NCBI RefSeq assembly: GCF_021531595.1
Contig: NZ_JADYUD010000002.1
Coordinates: forward strand, 62,001-126,000
Origin: Fusobacterium perfoetens
GTDB lineage: Bacteria > Fusobacteriota > Fusobacteriia > Fusobacteriales > Fusobacteriaceae
Direction: 5' to 3'
DNA: 64,000 nucleotides
Positions 16,889 through 26,303 of the stretch are shown piece after piece. Position 1 is the stretch's first letter; every line of letters starts with the position of its first letter. The translations under genes and the position numbers were made by a program. Below the pieces are notes generated by a model, which did not search any database, had not been told where the DNA came from, and saw only the letters and a list, made by a program, of their open reading frames with translations.

Positions 16889-16933
16889 TAAAATTTTATT
16901 TTTTAGAAATTGTTGTTTTCAAAAAATAATAAT

Positions 16934-16944
16934 TATGGTAAGAT
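16934..16944 (+). promoter_or_regulatory. Possible extended -10 promoter of proS
   Basis: TATGGTAAGAT contains TGn directly before a TAAGAT -10 element, 44 bases upstream of the proS start. The candidate -35 (TTGTTT at 16913) is 20 bases away, so it relies on the extended -10. No T-box leader was found. Confidence 0.35.
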
Positions 16945-16987
16945 AACAGAAGGTATAGTCAAAAATTTTAAGGAGGATAGATAAAAA

Positions 16988-18703
16988 ATGAGGTTTAGTA
17001 AATATTATGTGAAAACATTAAAAGAAAACCCAAAAGAAGCTGAAGTTGTCAGCCACCAACTGCTTTTAAGAGCCGGTATGATTAAAAAAATGGCAAGCGG
17101 AGTGTACAGCTATCTTCCCTTAGGGTATAAGACACTTAGAAAAGTAGAAAATATTGTAAGAGAAGAAATGGACAGAGCAGGTGCAGTAGAACTTCTTATG
17201 CCTGTACTTCAGCCAGCTGAAATTTGGCAGGAAAGTGGAAGATGGGATGTAATGGGGCCTGAAATGATGAGACTTAAAGACAGACACGAAAGAGATTTTG
17301 TCCTTGGGCCAACACATGAAGAAGCTATAACAGATATAGTAAGAAGCGATATATTTTCATATAAACAATTACCAATAAATTTATATCAAATTCAAACTAA
17401 ATTCAGAGATGAAAGAAGACCAAGATTTGGACTTATGAGAGGAAGAGAGTTCCTTATGAAAGATGCTTACTCTTTTGGAGTGACAAGAGAGGATCTTGAT
17501 AAAGAATTTGATAATATGCAGGAAGCATATTCAAGAGTATTTAAAAGATGTGGACTTGATTTCAGAATTGTTGATGCTGACTCAGGAGCAATTGGAGGAA
17601 GTGGATCAAAAGAATTCCATGTTATGGCAAACTCAGGAGAAGATGAATTAATATTCTGTGATTCATGTCACTATGGAGCAAATGTTGAAAAAGCTGTAAA
17701 TGTTATTACAAATCTTCCTAAAGAAGAATTAAAAGAACCAGTGCTTGTTCCTACACCAAATATTGCAAAAATAGAAGATGTAGTTGCAAACTTAGGTGTT
17801 GAAATAGAAAGAACAGTAAAAGCAATAATGTATAAAGATATGGTTACAGATGAACCTTATATGGTTTTAATAAGAGGGGACATTGAAGTAAACGAAGTAA
17901 AAGTAAAAAATTTAATTGATACAATAGATATTGCAATGCTTACTGATGAAGAACTTGAAGCTCTTGGACTTTTCAAAGGATTCATAGGACCATATGGAAT
18001 GGATTTAAAAGCTAAGGGAATAAAAGTAATAGCAGATCCATCTGTAACAGAAATTCCTAACCATACAGCAGGAGGAAACAAGCCTGATACTCACTATTTA
18101 AATGTAAATTACGGAAGAGACTATGAAGCTGATATAGTTGCTGATGTAAGAAAAGTTAAAGAGGGAGATACTTGTTCAATCTGTGGAAAACCTCTTCGTG
18201 TTGCAAGAGGAATTGAATGTGGACATATCTTTAAACTTGGTAAAAAATATTCTGAGCCTATGAAAGCAACAGTTCTTGATGAAAATGGAAAAGATATTGT
18301 TATGGAAATGGGTTGCTATGGAATAGGAGTATCAAGAACAATGGCAGCTGCTATTGAACAAAATAATGATGAAAACGGAATTATTTGGCCGTCAGCTATA
18401 GCTCCTTTTGTAGTTGATGTTATTGCAGCAAATATAAAAGATGAAGCTCAAACAAATCTTGCAGAAGAGGTTTATAAAAATCTATTAGATTCAGGAATAG
18501 AAACTATCTATGACGACAGAAACGAAAGAGCAGGATTTAAATTTAAAGATGCTGACTTAATTGGATTCCCATTTAAAGTTGTATGTGGTAAAAAATCAGC
18601 AGAAGGAATTGTTGAATTAAAAATAAGAAGAACAGGAGAAACTATTGAAACAGCAAAAGCTGATGTAGTTGCAACTGTAAAAGAATTAATGAAAAAATAT
18701 TAA
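16988..18703 (+). CDS. proS: Prolyl-tRNA synthetase
   Basis: A class II aminoacyl-tRNA synthetase of the bacterial type. Motif 1 lies in the YLPLGYKTLRK region, motif 2 is FRDERRPRFGLMRGREFLMKD near residues 139-157, and motif 3 GIGVSRTMAAAIEQ is near 444. Between them (roughly 225-400) is the inserted editing domain that clears mischarged alanyl-tRNA, and a C-terminal anticodon-binding domain follows. The length of 571 is typical. TAAGGAGGA precedes the ATG. A terminator follows the stop. Confidence 0.96.
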   Translation: MRFSKYYVKTLKENPKEAEVVSHQLLLRAGMIKKMASGVYSYLPLGYKTLRKVENIVREEMDRAGAVELLMPVLQPAEIWQESGRWDVMGPEMMRLKDRHERDFVLGPTHEEAITDIVRSDIFSYKQLPINLYQIQTKFRDERRPRFGLMRGREFLMKDAYSFGVTREDLDKEFDNMQEAYSRVFKRCGLDFRIVDADSGAIGGSGSKEFHVMANSGEDELIFCDSCHYGANVEKAVNVITNLPKEELKEPVLVPTPNIAKIEDVVANLGVEIERTVKAIMYKDMVTDEPYMVLIRGDIEVNEVKVKNLIDTIDIAMLTDEELEALGLFKGFIGPYGMDLKAKGIKVIADPSVTEIPNHTAGGNKPDTHYLNVNYGRDYEADIVADVRKVKEGDTCSICGKPLRVARGIECGHIFKLGKKYSEPMKATVLDENGKDIVMEMGCYGIGVSRTMAAAIEQNNDENGIIWPSAIAPFVVDVIAANIKDEAQTNLAEEVYKNLLDSGIETIYDDRNERAGFKFKDADLIGFPFKVVCGKKSAEGIVELKIRRTGETIETAKADVVATVKELMKKY

Positions 18704-18710
18704 TATTAAA

Positions 18711-18740
18711 GTCCTCTGAAAATTTTCAGGGGATTTTTTT
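18711..18740 (+). terminator. Rho-independent terminator after proS
   Basis: GTCCTCTGAAAA pairs with TTTTCAGGGGAT (one G-U) and is followed by seven T residues. Confidence 0.8.
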
Positions 18741-18833
18741 ATTTATATAAAATTGTATTTGTTATTTTTTCAGAAATTTTGAGCTAGAATAAAATATTTT
18801 GCTCTATATTAAAATTTTTTTTGATAAAAAGAC

Positions 18834-18862
18834 TTGATAATTTTTTTATTTGGGCATATAAT
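18834..18862 (+). promoter_or_regulatory. Strong promoter upstream of the autotransporter
   Basis: TTGATA at 18834-18839, exactly 17 bases, then a consensus TATAAT at 18857-18862. It lies 256 bases upstream of the autotransporter start, with a hairpin in between (18971-19000), so it may serve a short RNA, a long leader, or both. Confidence 0.7.
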
Positions 18863-18868
18863 AAGAAA

Positions 18869-19004
18869 AAAGATAGGCATAAAAGTGTATAAAAACTTAA
18901 AAAAATTTAAACATGAAAGATAAGAAGAATTTTTCATATTCTTTTGATACTTTTTTGTAAAAAAGCAAAAAAAAGCATGAAAATTTCTTTTCATGCTTTT
19001 AGTT
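18869..19004 (+). ncRNA. Candidate small RNA or structured leader before the autotransporter
   Basis: Starting just after the promoter above, about 135 bases contain no credible open frame and end in a hairpin with perfect 13-bp arms, AAAAGCATGAAAA (18971-18983) and TTTTCATGCTTTT (18988-19000), loop TTTC. The T-run after it is short (TTTTAGTTT), so termination would be partial. An inner AAGAAT...ATTCTT pair may form another stem. It could be a stand-alone small RNA or an attenuator in the 5' leader of the adhesin gene. The remaining bases to 19117 hold only AT-rich sequence and the AAGGGGGAA ribosome-binding site. Confidence 0.35.
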
Positions 19005-19117
19005 TAATAACTTTTAAATATTTATACAATTATGTATTATTTTTTCTTTTGGGTTAAAGAGATTTTATTTTTTTATGTGAAAACTTTTATTAAAATCAAG
19101 AAGGGGGAATTTTATTT

Positions 19118-22100
19118 ATGAATAACTATGTTAGCACAGAAAAATCATTAAAAAGATGGTTAAAAACGAGAGTAAAAGTAACAATGGCAACTGTAGTAGG
19201 ATTCCTTATTGCAGGAACTGTAGCTTTTGGAGCTGGAACTATTCCAGAAGATGGTGTATATAATAATGATGTTTTATTAAATACTTTACAAAGTACAAAA
19301 TTTGCTGTAGGACAAAATGGAAATCTTGAAATTTATTCAAATGGTAGTGTTGGACATTTATTATCAGATTTACAAGGCAATCATTCTTTATCAGGAATAC
19401 AAAATGCATTAAGTCAGCAGAATAATCATCCTGGATATGTTGTTTTAACAGGAGCTTTAGCAGGAGAGGGAAATTATGATGGACTAACTGTTGCTGCTTT
19501 AAATGTTCTTTCAGGAAAAGGAGGTTCTCTTGGTAATTTAGCAAAAGCTTTAAAGAGATTTGATACTTCAAATAAAACAGGGAATATAGAAATTGTTGGA
19601 GATACAAAAACTATTGTAGGAAATACAGAAAATTCTCCAGTTGTTTTAGGATTAATTGGTGGAGATTTTTCAGCTGGATTACTTGGAACAGTAGAGCAGT
19701 CATTAACAAGAACAGGAAATACATCAGTTACAATAAATAATGGTAATGTTTTTGGAGCAACAGTTGGAAGCACAGCGATTTCAGCAGGAAATTTAAAAGT
19801 GAAATATTCATTTTTACCTATTTCAGCAAATAATAAAGGAACAGCTACAATTAATGGAAATACTACATTAAATATAAATGGTCCAGCAAATGCAGCAGGA
19901 ATTACAGCAGGAGGACTTGCAGCAGCAATAGGTGGTACAGCAACATCAACTGTAAATGGAGATTCTAATATAAAAGTTAATTCTGTAGTTAATGCTGGTA
20001 AATTGGAAGGATTAACAGTAGGATTATTTGGTGGAGGAATGACAGTTTCTACTTTAGGTGGAAAAGCTGAAGCAAATACAACAGGAACTACAAATGTAGA
20101 AATAACTGATGGGCTTTCTGTTGGAGTAATAGGTGGAGGACTTGCAGTTTCAACTGATGCTTCTCAATATTTAAAAGATGGATTAGAAATAGGTGGTAAA
20201 AAAGGAAGAATAGATGGAAAAGGAAATTTTGTAATTGATTTAGATGGAATACCACCAATTACAGTTTCAGGACTTAAAGCTGGTGGAACATCAACAGTTA
20301 AATCTGGAGATATTAATGTAAATCTTAATGGAAAAACAGCTGCAGCTGCTGTATTAGGAAATGGTATTGCAGTATCACATCAAAATGCACCTCAAGGGGC
20401 AAAACCTACTGAAAACGATAAAATTTCAACATCAACAGTAGAAGCAAATAATATTACAGTAAATATAGATTTAACTAAAAACTTAAATGGAACAGAAATA
20501 GGAAATAATAATGTAATAGGAAAAGTTAAAGATGTATTTGTACAATTAAAAAATATTGTTGATCCAAAAGTAGGTACAGATGTAAGTAAAGTAATTGGTT
20601 CAATGCAAGGTGCAGTAGGAGCATTAAAAGATGGTGGAATAGCAGTAGGGGTAGCAGGAAATGGTATTGCAATAGCTGCTGATAAAGGAGTTTCAACAGT
20701 AAAAGCTAATAATACAACTCTTAACTTAAATGGTGGATATATTGTTGGAGCTTTAGGAAATGGTATTGCTATGAATAATGCTTGGGCAAAATCAACAGCA
20801 GAAGTAGGAAAATCTGTAATAAATATTGATGGAGAAGATACAGAAGTAATTGGAGTTTCTGGAAATGGACTTGCAGTTTATTATGGTTCAGGAAATTATG
20901 ACGGAAGCTTAAACTTTGAAGGTAAAGCTCTTGTTCAAGTAAAAGACAGTGAAATTAATATTACGAATGGTTCAGCTGATGGAGTATTTGGTGGAGGAAT
21001 TGCAATAGATGATTCTGAACTTAATACAAAAAATGCAGAAGCTATAACATCAGGAACTTCTACAATAAAGGTAACTGGTGGACTTGTTAAAGATTTTGGT
21101 TATGAACATTTAGGTGGAGTTATATCTGGTGGAACAATTGGAGGACAAGATTATGCTTCTTATTATAAAGAAGTACAAGCTCTTGGAGATGGAGTTGCTA
21201 TAGTTGGTGGAGGAGTTGCAGCAGGAAATAATGCTAAAGCTCATGTAGAAAATTCTATAATTGAAATCTCTGGTGGAAAAATAGAAGGAGATATTTTAGC
21301 AGGAGGACTTGCAACAAGAGGAGCAGAATCTACTGTTAAAGAATCTACTATTAATATTACTGGTGGAGAAATCATTGGTAGTGTTTACGGAACAGGAAAA
21401 GCAACAGAAGCTGGAAAAGGAAAATTAACAGAGGCAGGAAAAGCAACTGTAGAAAATTCTGTATTAAATATTGATGGTTACACAAACAGCATAAAAAATA
21501 TCAGTGGATTTGATAAAATTACTATCTCTAAAGCTACAGATATGAAAGTTAATAATATTCTTTTAGAAGAAGGGGAAATATTAACAAATGATGGAAAATT
21601 AACTCTAGGATTAGATAAAGATAACGCATCACTTATAACAATAAAAGGTGGAACAGCAGAAAATAATGGAACTATCGTAGTAAAATCAACACAAAAAGTT
21701 GTTTCAAATACTGATGGTAAATTTGAAAGTGCAGGTACAATTCAAATCTCTGATATAGAAAAAGATAAATTAGGAGAATTTAAAGCTTCAGATTTATTTG
21801 ATGGAAAATATACATTTACAGGAATGCTAAAAGATAAAAATGGAAATGGTATATTAACAACAGATGATATAATTACTGGTGGTGGAGATTATAACTCTGA
21901 TGAAATAAATAATGCTGGAAAAGAAAATAATGGAGAAGTAAACCTTGGAGATAAAGTTGCTTTAGTTGGAGGAGAAAAACCAATAGATGTTGGTTCAGTA
22001 AACATTTATAACGATATTACAGTAAAAAATAATGAAGAAGAAAAAGGAGTTACAATAGAAAATACTCCTATCAATATTAGTGGAGATAAACATATTACAA

Positions 22101-23989
22101 TAGGAGAAGAAACAATAAAGGCTGATTTAACAATCAAAGATGGAACAGTAAATGGAGAAGAAGGAAAAACAGCTGTAGACTTTGCTAATAAAGATTCATC
22201 TCTTACTCTAGATGGAACAAACTTCACAGGAAATATAGGAACAGAAAATAATACAAACGGAACTGTTAGTGTAACTGATTCAACAGTAGATGGAGATATT
22301 ACAGCAGGAAGTGTTGTTACTGGAGATGAAGATTTATGGAATAGTTTATTTGGAAGCACTAGATTAAGAACAGCATTGTTTGCTGCAACAGCTAAAGAAG
22401 TAAAAACAACAGTATATAATGGTAATGTAACTGCAAGCGATAAACTTGGTGTTATAAATGAAAATGCAATTTATAATGGAAAAGTTACATTTACTGGTAA
22501 TGATGGTGATGGAATAAATATAGGAGCAACAGCAGGAAATACAGCTTCAGCAAGATTTAATGGAGATATAAAATCTAATAATATAAGACTAGTTGGAGAT
22601 GCTACAGCATACTATGCTTCAAATATTACAATGACTGGAAAAGATAATGATACTACAGGAACAAAAATTAATGGAGGAACAAATATATTTGAAGTAAGTG
22701 AAAAAGGAGAAAATGCTCTTCTTAATACTTCTAATAAAGTAGGAAATGCTGGAACTGGAGTATCAATTGCAGATAATTCTGGAGTAAAACTTGAAGCAAA
22801 TATTGATAAAGATACAGTAATTGATTTAGGAGATAAAACAAATCTTAATAATAATGATGTTAAATTAACTGAAAATAGTGATGGATTCTATGAATTATCT
22901 AAAGTTGGTACAGAAGGTAATAAATATGCTCTTAACTATAAAGACAATATAGCAAGTGAAAATGGATATAGTGCAGAACTTAATGATGTATTTGCAGCTT
23001 CTCAAGTTATCCACTCTAAATTAAATGAATTTGGATATAAAACAGTTGATGAAAGAGCAGAAGTACTAGATAAATATTATTCATCTAACATCTATTCTGA
23101 AACTGTAAAAGCAGCTTATGATACTGTTAAAATGAATGAAGAAGCAGTACTTTCTCTTGCTAGAAAATCTGAAGTAGGAAAATGGACAGCTGAAGGTAAA
23201 GCACTTTACTCTAAAGATGAATATGATAGAAAAGGAACTGTAGGAGATTATTCTTCTGAAATAGAATCAACAGGACTAATGGCAGCATTTGGTTATGGAT
23301 TAAATGAAACTACTACAGCAGGAGTAGCTTTCTCTGGTGTAAAACAAGATGTTGATACAGATACAGGAAGTGCTGATGCTGACTTATTCTACTTAGGAGT
23401 ATATGGAAATAAAGTTTATGGAAACTATGACTTTACAGCAGGATTAGGATACCAATTTGGAGAATATGAAGCTGATAACAATATTCTAGGAACAACAGGA
23501 GATAAATACGATTCTAAAGCATTAAGCGGATATGTACAAGGAAGATATACAGCAGACTTAGGAGATGGATTATCACTACAACCTAGAGTAAGATTAGGAT
23601 ATACTTATGTAGAACAAGATGATACAAGAGATTCTTACTTTGGAGTATCTGACGCAGAAATTTCAACATTTGATGCAGAATTTGGTTTAGATACAGTTAA
23701 ATCAGTTCAATTAGAAAAATCTAAAGTAGATGTAAAATTCGGAGTATCTTATGTAAGAACAATGGGAGATACAGATGATGAATTTACAGGAAGATTCTAT
23801 GGAGCAACAGCAAGCGAAGGATTTAATGTATTAGGAGCAGAACTAGCAGAAAATGTAGTTAAATTTAACTTAGGAGCAGAAGTAACAAATGAAAATGGAT
23901 TCTTCTATAATGGTGGATTAACTTATGAATTCGGAAGCAATGATACAGAAGCTTACGGTGTAACAGCAGGTGTAGGATATAAGTTCTAA
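19118..23989 (+). CDS. Type Va autotransporter, large repetitive passenger
   Basis: A 1623-residue secreted outer-membrane protein. A long leader (residues 1-39) has the basic EKSLKRWLKTRVKVT segment, then a hydrophobic core ending in VAFGA, as in other fusobacterial autotransporters. The passenger (about 40-1330) is rich in Gly, Asn, Thr and Val, and has about ten copies of a G(N/G)G(I/L)AV-like motif between residues 262 and 730, expected to form a beta-helix. The C-terminal region (about 1340-1623) is the 12-strand translocator barrel and ends in the outer-membrane signal AGVGYKF. No protease triad was recognised. It is probably an adhesin, but the ligand is unknown. It is not as long as RadD or Fap2. 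Confidence 0.9.
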   Translation: MNNYVSTEKSLKRWLKTRVKVTMATVVGFLIAGTVAFGAGTIPEDGVYNNDVLLNTLQSTKFAVGQNGNLEIYSNGSVGHLLSDLQGNHSLSGIQNALSQQNNHPGYVVLTGALAGEGNYDGLTVAALNVLSGKGGSLGNLAKALKRFDTSNKTGNIEIVGDTKTIVGNTENSPVVLGLIGGDFSAGLLGTVEQSLTRTGNTSVTINNGNVFGATVGSTAISAGNLKVKYSFLPISANNKGTATINGNTTLNINGPANAAGITAGGLAAAIGGTATSTVNGDSNIKVNSVVNAGKLEGLTVGLFGGGMTVSTLGGKAEANTTGTTNVEITDGLSVGVIGGGLAVSTDASQYLKDGLEIGGKKGRIDGKGNFVIDLDGIPPITVSGLKAGGTSTVKSGDINVNLNGKTAAAAVLGNGIAVSHQNAPQGAKPTENDKISTSTVEANNITVNIDLTKNLNGTEIGNNNVIGKVKDVFVQLKNIVDPKVGTDVSKVIGSMQGAVGALKDGGIAVGVAGNGIAIAADKGVSTVKANNTTLNLNGGYIVGALGNGIAMNNAWAKSTAEVGKSVINIDGEDTEVIGVSGNGLAVYYGSGNYDGSLNFEGKALVQVKDSEINITNGSADGVFGGGIAIDDSELNTKNAEAITSGTSTIKVTGGLVKDFGYEHLGGVISGGTIGGQDYASYYKEVQALGDGVAIVGGGVAAGNNAKAHVENSIIEISGGKIEGDILAGGLATRGAESTVKESTINITGGEIIGSVYGTGKATEAGKGKLTEAGKATVENSVLNIDGYTNSIKNISGFDKITISKATDMKVNNILLEEGEILTNDGKLTLGLDKDNASLITIKGGTAENNGTIVVKSTQKVVSNTDGKFESAGTIQISDIEKDKLGEFKASDLFDGKYTFTGMLKDKNGNGILTTDDIITGGGDYNSDEINNAGKENNGEVNLGDKVALVGGEKPIDVGSVNIYNDITVKNNEEEKGVTIENTPINISGDKHITIGEETIKADLTIKDGTVNGEEGKTAVDFANKDSSLTLDGTNFTGNIGTENNTNGTVSVTDSTVDGDITAGSVVTGDEDLWNSLFGSTRLRTALFAATAKEVKTTVYNGNVTASDKLGVINENAIYNGKVTFTGNDGDGINIGATAGNTASARFNGDIKSNNIRLVGDATAYYASNITMTGKDNDTTGTKINGGTNIFEVSEKGENALLNTSNKVGNAGTGVSIADNSGVKLEANIDKDTVIDLGDKTNLNNNDVKLTENSDGFYELSKVGTEGNKYALNYKDNIASENGYSAELNDVFAASQVIHSKLNEFGYKTVDERAEVLDKYYSSNIYSETVKAAYDTVKMNEEAVLSLARKSEVGKWTAEGKALYSKDEYDRKGTVGDYSSEIESTGLMAAFGYGLNETTTAGVAFSGVKQDVDTDTGSADADLFYLGVYGNKVYGNYDFTAGLGYQFGEYEADNNILGTTGDKYDSKALSGYVQGRYTADLGDGLSLQPRVRLGYTYVEQDDTRDSYFGVSDAEISTFDAEFGLDTVKSVQLEKSKVDVKFGVSYVRTMGDTDDEFTGRFYGATASEGFNVLGAELAENVVKFNLGAEVTNENGFFYNGGLTYEFGSNDTEAYGVTAGVGYKF

Positions 23990-24028
23990 TAAAATAGAAC
24001 TCCTTATATCATAAATAAAAATTCTCAC

Positions 24029-24066
24029 AAAAACAGGGCTCAGAGAAATCTGAGTCCTGTTTTTTG
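24029..24066 (+). terminator. Rho-independent terminator after the autotransporter
   Basis: AAAAACAGG-G-CTCAGA and TCTGAG-T-CCTGTTTTT pair around a GAAA tetraloop and run into six T residues. Confidence 0.85.
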
Positions 24067-24091
24067 TCATTATATTTTTTATGCCACTTAT

Positions 24092-24120
24092 TTGACACAG
24101 TAGTATAGTATTCTTAGAAT
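24092..24120 (+). promoter_or_regulatory. Near-consensus promoter upstream of the two-component operon
   Basis: TTGACA at 24092-24097, 17 bases, then TAGAAT at 24115-24120 (an overlapping TATAAT begins at 24120). It drives a short unit that ends in a hairpin at 24208-24239, before the response regulator. Confidence 0.75.
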
Positions 24121-24147
24121 ATAATTATAAAAATGGAGATAGATTAA

Positions 24148-24246
24148 ATGTTAAGTTTGCCGGCAGACAATACTTTATTTTATAAGATGCAAAACCAGCT
24201 GCATGAGCAGGAGAGGAATAGAAAACTTCTCCTGTTTTTGTTATAA
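24148..24246 (+). CDS. Possible 32-residue leader peptide
   Basis: ATG 24148 is preceded by GGAGA at 24135-24139, 8 bases away, and lies 28 bases after the promoter. The frame reads MLSLPADNTLFYK and continues to LLLFLL before TAA. The last third of the frame is itself the hairpin CAGGAGA/TCTCCTG followed by five T residues. That arrangement, a translated short frame overlapping a terminator upstream of a regulator, is what a translation-sensitive attenuator looks like. It may also be a chance frame inside a small RNA. No similarity is recognised. Confidence 0.35.
   Translation: MLSLPADNTLFYKMQNQLHEQERNRKLLLFLL
24208..24239 (+). terminator. Terminator-like hairpin before the response regulator
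   Basis: CAGGAGA (24208-24214) pairs with TCTCCTG (24228-24234), followed by TTTTT. It lies between the promoter at 24092 and the response-regulator start at 24298, so it would attenuate the operon or end a small RNA of about 113 bases. Confidence 0.6.
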
Positions 24247-24297
24247 TTATAAATATAAAAGAATAAAAATCCTGCATAAAAATTTAAGGAGATGTAA

Positions 24298-24957
24298 ATG
24301 GATAAGAGAATACTGCTGGTTGAAGATGAGTGGAAATTAAGAAGAATAGCTGCTGACTTTTTAAAAAGAGAAAAGTTTAATGTTATAGAGGCTGGAGATG
24401 GAGAAGAAGCTTTAGATTTTATACTTACAGAAAAATTTGATTTAATAATTTTAGATTTAATGCTTCCTAAAATAAATGGCTGGGAGCTTTTAAAAGAGAT
24501 AAGAGAAAAAGATTCATCTCTTCCTGTTATAATGCTTACAGCAAGAGGAAGCGAAGAGGATATTTTAAAAGGATATGAAATGAAGGCTGATGAATATATT
24601 GTAAAGCCTGTAAGCATGAAAGTCCTTGTGGCAAAAGTAAAAGCATTTTTAAGAATACATAGCCTAGGTGAAACAATTTCATTTGGGGGAATTACAATAA
24701 ATACAGATACAAGAGATATAAAAATGGACGGAGTTCCTTTGGAACTTTCTCAAAAAGAGTATGAACTTTTACTTTTCTTTATAAAAAATAAAGGGCAGGT
24801 TCTTTCAAGAGACCGTATAATTACATCTTTATGGGGATATGATTATGATGGAGATATAAGAGCTGTTGATTCTCAGATAAAGAGAATAAGAAAAAAGCTT
24901 GATGGAAAATATATTAAAACTATAAGAGGTGCAGGTTACAAAATAGAGGAGGAATAA
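24298..24957 (+). CDS. OmpR-family response regulator
   Basis: A 219-residue DNA-binding response regulator. The receiver domain (1 to about 120) has the acidic pair ED at 9-10, the phosphoacceptor D53 in LIILDLMLP, a Thr in MLTAR and the Lys in VKPVS. The winged-helix domain (about 125-219) ends with the usual DSQIKRIRKKL...RGAGYKIE. The start is at ATG 24298 after AAGGAGA. The stop overlaps the kinase start by one base, so the pair is coupled. The CpxP-like gene two positions downstream suggests the target is envelope stress. Confidence 0.94.
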   Translation: MDKRILLVEDEWKLRRIAADFLKREKFNVIEAGDGEEALDFILTEKFDLIILDLMLPKINGWELLKEIREKDSSLPVIMLTARGSEEDILKGYEMKADEYIVKPVSMKVLVAKVKAFLRIHSLGETISFGGITINTDTRDIKMDGVPLELSQKEYELLLFFIKNKGQVLSRDRIITSLWGYDYDGDIRAVDSQIKRIRKKLDGKYIKTIRGAGYKIEEE

Positions 24958-26303
24958 TGAGCAGTATCCGTAATAAACTGTTTTTCCTTATAGCCTCAGT
25001 TATTACAATGATAATGTTTTTTATGGTTGCTTTTAATGAGGTGTATTTTGAAAAATACTTTTTAAAAATAAAAAAGAATCAGCTTTTTTATCTTGCAAAT
25101 GAGATAAAAGATCCTCGTTCTTTAATAGATTTAAGTGCTATTGAAGAAAAAAATAATATAAAAATATATATAATAAACGAAAGATATCTTAATGATATAG
25201 ATGTATCTCTTTCTAAAGAGGATATGACAGAACTTTTTGAAAATCCTAAAAAATTTGTATTCAGGCTTACAGATACATCATTTTCTTTGGATAAGGAACT
25301 TACTATAATAACATCATATAATAAAAATCAGCTTCTTATAATAAGCACTCCTTTCAGTTCTGTAAAAGAGCCTGTAAATATTATTACATCTTTTCACCTG
25401 AAAATAGTTCTTACAGCTCTTGTTTTAGGTTATGTTCTTTCAATTATACTTTCAAGAATTATAACAGCTTCAATTATAGATATGGGGGAAACTGCCAAAA
25501 GAGTTGCAAAATTAGATTTTTCTCAGGAGTTTAAATCTTATTCAAAAGATGAGATTGGAATTCTGGGAGAGAACCTTAATATAATGTCAGCACAGCTTAA
25601 GGACAGTATAGAAAAACTTCAGGAAGATATAGAAAAAGAAAGAAAAATAGATAAAATGAGAAAAGAATTTATCTCCAGTGTCAGCCATGAACTTAAAACT
25701 CCCATTGCAATTATAAATAACTATTGCGAGGGATTAAAAGAGGGAATAGCAGATGATAAAGAAACAGCTGACTTTTACCTTGATATAATTATGGAAGAAA
25801 CTGAAAATATGAATAAGCTTGTTCAGTCACTTTTATTTTTATCAAGGGCAGAGAGAGGATTTATTACTTTTAATTCAGAGAGATTTAATATAAAAGAAAT
25901 TATTGAAAATGAAGTAAAAAGAGCTGAAAACTTAAATACAGAAGATAAAAAAGTTATTGTAGATATAAAAGATAAGTTTTTTGTTGGAGATAAAGAACAA
26001 CTTACTGCTGTTATTAAGAATCTTGTAGAAAATAGTTTTAAATATGTAGAGCCAGAAGGTGAGATAATTATAAAATCTGAAAACAATAGATTTACTATAG
26101 GAAATACATCTCATATTTCAGAAAAGGAAATAGAAAATATATGGCTTCCTTTCTACAGAGCAGATAAAGCCAGAGATAGAAAACTGGGAACAGGTCTTGG
26201 GCTTGCAATAGTAAAAGAGATACTTGAGAGCCATAAACTTAAATATGGTGTTTATAAAGAAGATGATAAAATTATTTTTTGGTTTGAAGGAGGAGAAGAA
26301 TGA
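24957..26303 (+). CDS. Membrane sensor histidine kinase
   Basis: A 448-residue inner-membrane kinase. A first membrane segment lies at about residues 8-26, followed by a sensor domain outside the membrane (27-143) and a second segment at about 144-167. HAMP covers about 165-218. The H-box SSVSHELKTPI places the phosphorylated His at about 244. The ATP-binding domain has NLVENSFKY (N box), and LGTGLGLAIVKEI (G box). No known ligand-binding fold is obvious in the sensor part. It is coupled to the response regulator upstream and overlaps the CpxP-like gene downstream by 4 bases. Confidence 0.93.
   Translation: MSSIRNKLFFLIASVITMIMFFMVAFNEVYFEKYFLKIKKNQLFYLANEIKDPRSLIDLSAIEEKNNIKIYIINERYLNDIDVSLSKEDMTELFENPKKFVFRLTDTSFSLDKELTIITSYNKNQLLIISTPFSSVKEPVNIITSFHLKIVLTALVLGYVLSIILSRIITASIIDMGETAKRVAKLDFSQEFKSYSKDEIGILGENLNIMSAQLKDSIEKLQEDIEKERKIDKMRKEFISSVSHELKTPIAIINNYCEGLKEGIADDKETADFYLDIIMEETENMNKLVQSLLFLSRAERGFITFNSERFNIKEIIENEVKRAENLNTEDKKVIVDIKDKFFVGDKEQLTAVIKNLVENSFKYVEPEGEIIIKSENNRFTIGNTSHISEKEIENIWLPFYRADKARDRKLGTGLGLAIVKEILESHKLKYGVYKEDDKIIFWFEGGEE

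Noticed and set aside
16889-16987. T-box leader before proS
   Set aside because: The gap is only about 100 bases and lacks the conserved T-box sequence and antiterminator.
22006-22359. Long antisense frames inside the autotransporter
   Set aside because: They arise from the repeated, valine- and threonine-rich sense codons and have no start signals.
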